The notes below the pieces were generated by a model. That model searched no databases and was not told the DNA's origin. It saw only the letters and a list, made by a program, of their open reading frames with translations. DNA of 64,000 bases, from NCBI RefSeq assembly GCF_034555375.1, contig NZ_CP140706.1:1603001-1667000 (forward strand), written 5' to 3'. The position numbers were made by a program, and so were the translations under genes. Source of the DNA: Pseudomonas sp. B33.4 (lineage in GTDB: Bacteria; Pseudomonadota; Gammaproteobacteria; Pseudomonadales; Pseudomonadaceae). This document shows, piece by piece, positions 61,501 to 64,000 of this stretch (the first letter of the stretch is position 1; every line of letters begins with the position of its first letter).

Positions 61501-64000
61501 CCTACACCTACACGCTGACCTCAGCGCCGAAAACCTCGCCGAGCGCCAACGACGGTGCGAACACCCTCAGCGAAAGTTTTACCTACAAAGCCACTGACGC
61601 GCTGGGCAACAGCACCACCAGCACCCTCGTGGTCAACATCGTCGATGACGTGCCAAAAGCCGTGGCGTCGGATCGTTCAGTAGCAGCGGTGGAGATCGAT
61701 TCCAACCTGCTCATCGTCCTCGACATCTCCGGCAGTATGGCCGACGCCTCCGGTGTGCCGGGCCTGTCGCGACTGGCGCTGGCCAAGCAGGCGATCAGTG
61801 CCTTGCTCGACAAGTACGACGATCTCGGCGACGTCAAAGTCCAGCTCGTCACCTTCAGCAGCAACGCCACTGACCGAACCTCGGTATGGGTCGATGTGGC
61901 GACGGCGAAGACGATTCTCGCCGGCCTGACGGCGGGCGGCGGCACCAACTACGACGCCGCGGTGGCGGTGATGCAAACCGCGTTCAACACCTCGGGCAAA
62001 CTCACCGGGGCGCAGAACGTCGGTTACTTCTTCTCGGACGGCAAACCCAATGAAGGTGACATCAACGCTGCTGACGAAGCCGCGCTGAAAAACTTCCTCG
62101 ATGCCAACAACATCAAGAACTACGCGATTGGCCTGGGCAGCGGCGTGAGCAACGCCAACCTCGATCCGCTGGCCTATGACGGCATCAGCCACACCAATAC
62201 CAATGCAGTGGTGGTCACCGACCTCAATCAACTCAACTCGGTGCTGTCGGGCACTGTGCAGGGCGCGCCGGTCACTGGTTCGTTGCTGGGCGAGGGCGGC
62301 ACCTTCGGCGCCGATGGCGGTTTCATCAAGTCCATCGTGGTCGACGGCACCACTTACACCTACGACCCGAAAGCCCTCAGTGGCCAAGGCTCGTTGACGC
62401 CAAGCGGCGGCACCAATCACGGTACTTTCAACACCGCCAACAACACGTTGAGCATCGCCACCAATAATGGCGGCACATTGGTGATCAACCTCGACAGCGG
62501 CGACTACACCTACACCTCGCAGAAAACCACGGCGGTGGTGATCACCGAGAACATCGGCTTCACCGTCAGCGACAACGACGGCGACCTCGCCAGTTCGACG
62601 CTGACCGTGAAAGTGATCCCCAACGCGCCGCCAGTGGCGGTGGACGATCACGTCATCACCAACGTGCTGTCGGGGAACATCGTGGTGCCGGGTGAGCTGT
62701 TGCTGGCCAACGATACCGATCCGAATGGCGATACGCTTAATGCCACTCCGACTACCTTCAACACTGGTTGGATAGCGAAGGGCGCGGATTTCACCGGCAC
62801 CGGCGCGATCACGTTCAACGGCAACAGCAACACCGCCGCCAACCAGACCCTGGCCGATGTGCGCAACGCGTTCGCGGCAAACACGGCAGCGATGACTGCG
62901 GTGCTGGTGATCAGCGGCTACCTCGGCGCGGTGACCAACGCCAATGCCAACGATGAGGACCTGATCACGGTCAAACTGAAACAGGGCGAAACGCTGAACC
63001 TGGACCACAACCTGGCGGCCGGGCACATCACCCTGGAGTACTCGCTCAATGGCGGCGCGTTCGTGACCATTGCCGATGGCGGCACCATCACCGCCAGCGC
63101 CGATGGCACCTACCAGATCCACGTCACCAACATCGCCAATCCCAGCGGCGGCGGTAACCCCAACGCGGCGGAAAACTATCAACTGACCATGACGGTCAAC
63201 TACGCCGGGGCCCACGACATCACCCCGGACTTCCACGGCACTTACACCGCCAATGACAATCATGGCGGCAGCGACACGGCCAACGTGACCATCAGCTATC
63301 AGGACGGCCACACCCTCACCGGCACCTCGGGAGATGACGTGCTGGTTGCCGGCAGCGGCGACAACATCATCAACGCCGGCGACGGCAACGACGTGCTCAC
63401 CGCCGGTTCAGGTAACAACGAACTGCACGGCGGCGCCGGCAATGACTTGCTCTACAGCGGCCCGGGCAATGACCTGCTCGACGGCGGCGCGGGTATCGAC
63501 ACCGCCAGCTACGCCCACGCTACCGCCGGTGTAACCGTCAACCTCGGCCTGCTCGGTGCGCAAAACACCATTGGCGCCGGCACCGATACCCTGACCGGCA
63601 TCGAAAATCTGGTCGGCTCGAACTTCAACGACACCCTGACCGGCGACAACAATAACAACGTGATCAACGGTGGTCTGGGTAACGACATCCTCAACGGTGG
63701 CGGCGGTGACGACCTGTTGATCGGCGGCATGGGTAACAACACCATGACCGGTGGCTCAGGGGCCGACACCTTCCAGTGGCTCAAGGGCAACAGTGGCCAT
63801 GACCTGATCACCGACTTCACCCCCGGCACCGACAAGCTCGACCTGTCGCAACTGCTGCAAGGCGAGAACGGCACCACCGCCTCGCTGGACGACTACCTGC
63901 ACTTCACCGTCACCGGCAGCGGCGCCTCGGTGCTCACCAGCATCGACGTCAGCGCCATGGCCGGCGCCACGCCGAACCAGACCATCGACCTGGCCGGCGT
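55524..64000 (+). CDS. Giant retention-module RTX adhesin, LapA/MapA type (3' end outside window)
   Basis: An open frame of 2825 codons runs off the window. The N-terminal retention module (residues 1-115) is followed by T115-A-A-G118, a LapG-type cleavage site. Repeats of about 246 residues (period 738 bases; copies near 56090, 56824, 57562 and 58300) and two longer units of 494 residues (59038 and 60520) follow, of the T1SS-143/VCBS type. A von Willebrand A domain with the MIDAS motif DISGS is at about residues 2060-2220. RTX nonapeptides (GGAGNDLL, GGLGNDIL) are at about 2610-2750, and the secretion-signal end is beyond the window. It is kept at the cell surface for biofilm adhesion and released by proteolysis. 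The map position and absence of lapD/lapG favour MapA; not certain. Confidence 0.9.
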   Translation, partial: MATLIGTVTKVIGQVFAQSADGTKRALVEGDRLYAGDQLITGAEGAVAVHLQNGQELTLGRDSSLTMTGQLLADQAAHVNVAEAVTPSEAQLTDVEQIQKAIAAGDDPSKTAQATAAGPNAPGGAPGELGGGHSFVLLTEVGGRVDPIIGFPTAGFGGIPEFPEERHNAVIDNGDDNLVVVVPPPVNNPVTLTGLNVAGGELNLNEANLPDGSAANPGALTQSGSFTVSAPDGLTSLSIGGINLINGGVAVGFPQSITTQLGNTLTITGYNPATGVVSYSYTLNGNESHAAGDGANNLSEQFTVIAGDSNGDTATGTLDVNISDDVPKAFDDSNGTASETQVTLTGNVLTNDVQGADRVPTGPVTPGTFTGTYGTLVLNANGTYTYTLNTNDADFKNLHGGGNGTETFAYTITDSDGDTSTANLVLQIHNNDDPVVINGLNVEGGELTVYEKNLSDGSAPDATALTQSGTFTITALDGVTTLTVGGIAVVTNGVAAGFPQSVTTPLGSTLTITGFNAATGVVSYSYTLADNEAHPNANGANNLPEQFAVTVVDDNGTTANGTLDVNIVDDVPRAVDDANGTASETLLTLTGNVLTNDVQGADRVPTGPVTPGTFTGTYGTLVLNANGTYTYTLNTNDADFKNLHGGGNGTETFAYTITDSDGDTSTANLVLQIHNNDDPVVISGLDVNGGELTVYEKNLSDGSAPDSSALTQSGTFTITALDGVTTLTVGGIAVVTNGVAAGFPQSVTTPLGSTLTITGFNTTTGVVSYSYTLVDNEAHPTANGANNLPEQFAVTVVDDNGTTANATLDVNIVDDLPKAVDDSNTGTASETLLTLTGNVLTNDVQGADRVPTGPVTPGTFTGTYGTLVLNANGTYTYTLNTNDADFKNLHGGGNGTETFAYTINDSDGDTSTANLVLQIHNNDDPVIINGLDVNGGELTVYEKNLTDGSTPDATALTQSGTFTITALDGVTTLTVGGIAVVTNGVAAGFPQSVTTPLGSTLTITGFNAATGVVSYSYTLVDNEAHPTANGANNLPEQFAVTVVDDNGTTANATLDVNIVDDLPKAVDDSNTGTASETLLTLTGNVLTNDVQGADRVPTGPVTPGTFTGTYGTLVLNANGTYTYTLNTNDADFKNLHGGGNGTETFAYTITDSDGDTSTANLVLQIHNNDDPVIINGLDVNGGELTVYEKNLSDGTAPDTPALTQSGTFTVTALDGLQTLTVGGINVVTGGVAAGFPQSIVTPLGSTLTITGYNPATGVVSYSYTLVDNETHPNANGANSITENFNVVATDTDGSTANGQINVNIVDDLPSAHPDAASVAEGGTVSGNVLDNDIGGADGPAVTGAVVGVRAGADTSTSAIGGLNSNINGTYGYLTLDANGNAVYHSNPNVVSGPGAVDVFTYTVRDADGDESTTTITIDVSNSKLCATSDTDVTVFEKALDLTKDGADLAPGTVTGSDPTSTGETASGTLVGSVTGAVGAISYALVGSATGNYGQIVLNPNGTYTYTLTSPASTTPHADDGANSLSETFTYQATDSLGNIVTSTIVVNIVDDVPKAVNDSNINSASETQLTLTGNVLSNDVQGADVVATGPNAGPITAGTFTGTYGTLVLNANGTYTYTLNPNDADFKNLHGGGNGTETFTYTLTDADGDTSTANLVLNIHNNDDPVLLNGLDVNGGELTVYEKNLSDGTSPNTPALTQSGTFTVTALDGLQTLTVGGIAVVTNGVAAGFPQSVVSPLGSTFTITGYNPATGVISYSYTLVDNETHPNANGANSLTENFNVVATDTDGSTANGQINVNIIDDLPTAKPDTGSVAEGGTVNVSVLGNDVSGADGAATVVGVRAGSNTGTSAIGGLNSNINGNFGYLTLDAAGNAVYHSNPNSVSPPGATDTFTYTIRDSDGDESTTTITINVADSKLLASVDQDVTVYEKALDLSKDGADLAPGTVTGSDPSNTGETATGTLVGAVTGGTGAITYTLVGSATGTYGQIQLNADGTYTYTLTSAPKTSPSANDGANTLSESFTYKATDALGNSTTSTLVVNIVDDVPKAVASDRSVAAVEIDSNLLIVLDISGSMADASGVPGLSRLALAKQAISALLDKYDDLGDVKVQLVTFSSNATDRTSVWVDVATAKTILAGLTAGGGTNYDAAVAVMQTAFNTSGKLTGAQNVGYFFSDGKPNEGDINAADEAALKNFLDANNIKNYAIGLGSGVSNANLDPLAYDGISHTNTNAVVVTDLNQLNSVLSGTVQGAPVTGSLLGEGGTFGADGGFIKSIVVDGTTYTYDPKALSGQGSLTPSGGTNHGTFNTANNTLSIATNNGGTLVINLDSGDYTYTSQKTTAVVITENIGFTVSDNDGDLASSTLTVKVIPNAPPVAVDDHVITNVLSGNIVVPGELLLANDTDPNGDTLNATPTTFNTGWIAKGADFTGTGAITFNGNSNTAANQTLADVRNAFAANTAAMTAVLVISGYLGAVTNANANDEDLITVKLKQGETLNLDHNLAAGHITLEYSLNGGAFVTIADGGTITASADGTYQIHVTNIANPSGGGNPNAAENYQLTMTVNYAGAHDITPDFHGTYTANDNHGGSDTANVTISYQDGHTLTGTSGDDVLVAGSGDNIINAGDGNDVLTAGSGNNELHGGAGNDLLYSGPGNDLLDGGAGIDTASYAHATAGVTVNLGLLGAQNTIGAGTDTLTGIENLVGSNFNDTLTGDNNNNVINGGLGNDILNGGGGDDLLIGGMGNNTMTGGSGADTFQWLKGNSGHDLITDFTPGTDKLDLSQLLQGENGTTASLDDYLHFTVTGSGASVLTSIDVSAMAGATPNQTIDLAG
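56089..61660 (+). repeat. Intragenic tandem repeats of the adhesin (738-base and 1482-base units)
   Basis: The marker TGCAAGG recurs at 56581, 57316, 58054 and 58792, spaced 735-738 bases, then at 60262. The units at about 59050 and 60532 are 1482 bases apart and carry an additional bridging domain (AEGGTVSGNVLDND type). Several copies are nearly identical at the DNA level, so the array can recombine. Confidence 0.85.

Noticed and set aside
56089..61660. CRISPR array
   Set aside because: The spaced repeats are in-frame coding repeats hundreds of bases long, not short direct repeats with spacers.

Overview
This window is chromosomal DNA from a GC-rich gammaproteobacterium, almost certainly a fluorescent pseudomonad of the Pseudomonas fluorescens group. 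Three lines of evidence support this. Gene order matches blocks I remember from P. aeruginosa: hrpA with a FabH2-like synthase, ECF sigma factor and anti-sigma; ABC transporter with ppiA, hydrolase, LysR and azoR; and the guanidinobutyrate (gbu) block. Typical Pseudomonas REP inverted pairs sit in about 14 intergenic gaps. A LapA/MapA-type biofilm adhesin lies next to its type I secretion genes. No rRNA, tRNA, CRISPR array, transposase or prophage gene was seen.

Layout. 1-9.7 kb: 5'-truncated hrpA, a FabH-like synthase, an overlapping ECF sigma/zinc anti-sigma pair, an outer-membrane porin, a FemAB/GNAT-like protein and aquaporin Z. 10-15.4 kb: ABC exporter, ppiA, alpha/beta hydrolase, LysR regulator, small exported protein and azoreductase. 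15.6-21.3 kb: EamA transporter, YbdG-like mechanosensitive channel, DEAD-box helicase, a two-gene operon with a papain-like (C70/AvrRpt2-like) cysteine protease, and a small exported protein.

21.7-33.4 kb is the most accessory-looking part. It holds a 3741-residue two-partner-secretion exoprotein with CdiA architecture: TPS domain, long beta-helical repeats, central receptor-binding-like region, second repeat block, pretoxin region and a C-terminal tail of about 277 residues. The stop codon overlaps by ATGA the start of a four-helix membrane protein that looks like its immunity protein. No TpsB/CdiB transporter is nearby. 33.5-42.6 kb: DUF899 protein, small proteins, a lipoprotein, a TorF-like porin, CvfB-like S1 protein, transporters, a LysR regulator and two small proteins, one an acyl-carrier-like protein without the phosphopantetheine serine.

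42.6-49.8 kb is the guanidinobutyrate locus: metallo-hydrolase, sodium:solute symporter, NCS1 permease, SnoaL-like protein and guanidinobutyrase gbuA, divergent from the LysR gene gbuR and followed by the DTW-domain tRNA modifying enzyme gene. 49.9-64 kb is a type I secretion locus: HlyD adaptor, ABC ATPase and TolC-like pore on the minus strand. Divergent from them is a giant retention-module adhesin with a TAAG LapG-type cleavage site, 246-residue repeats, a von Willebrand A domain and RTX repeats, running off the window end. lapD and lapG are not in the window. From memory of P. fluorescens Pf0-1, the arrangement fits the second adhesin MapA better than LapA.
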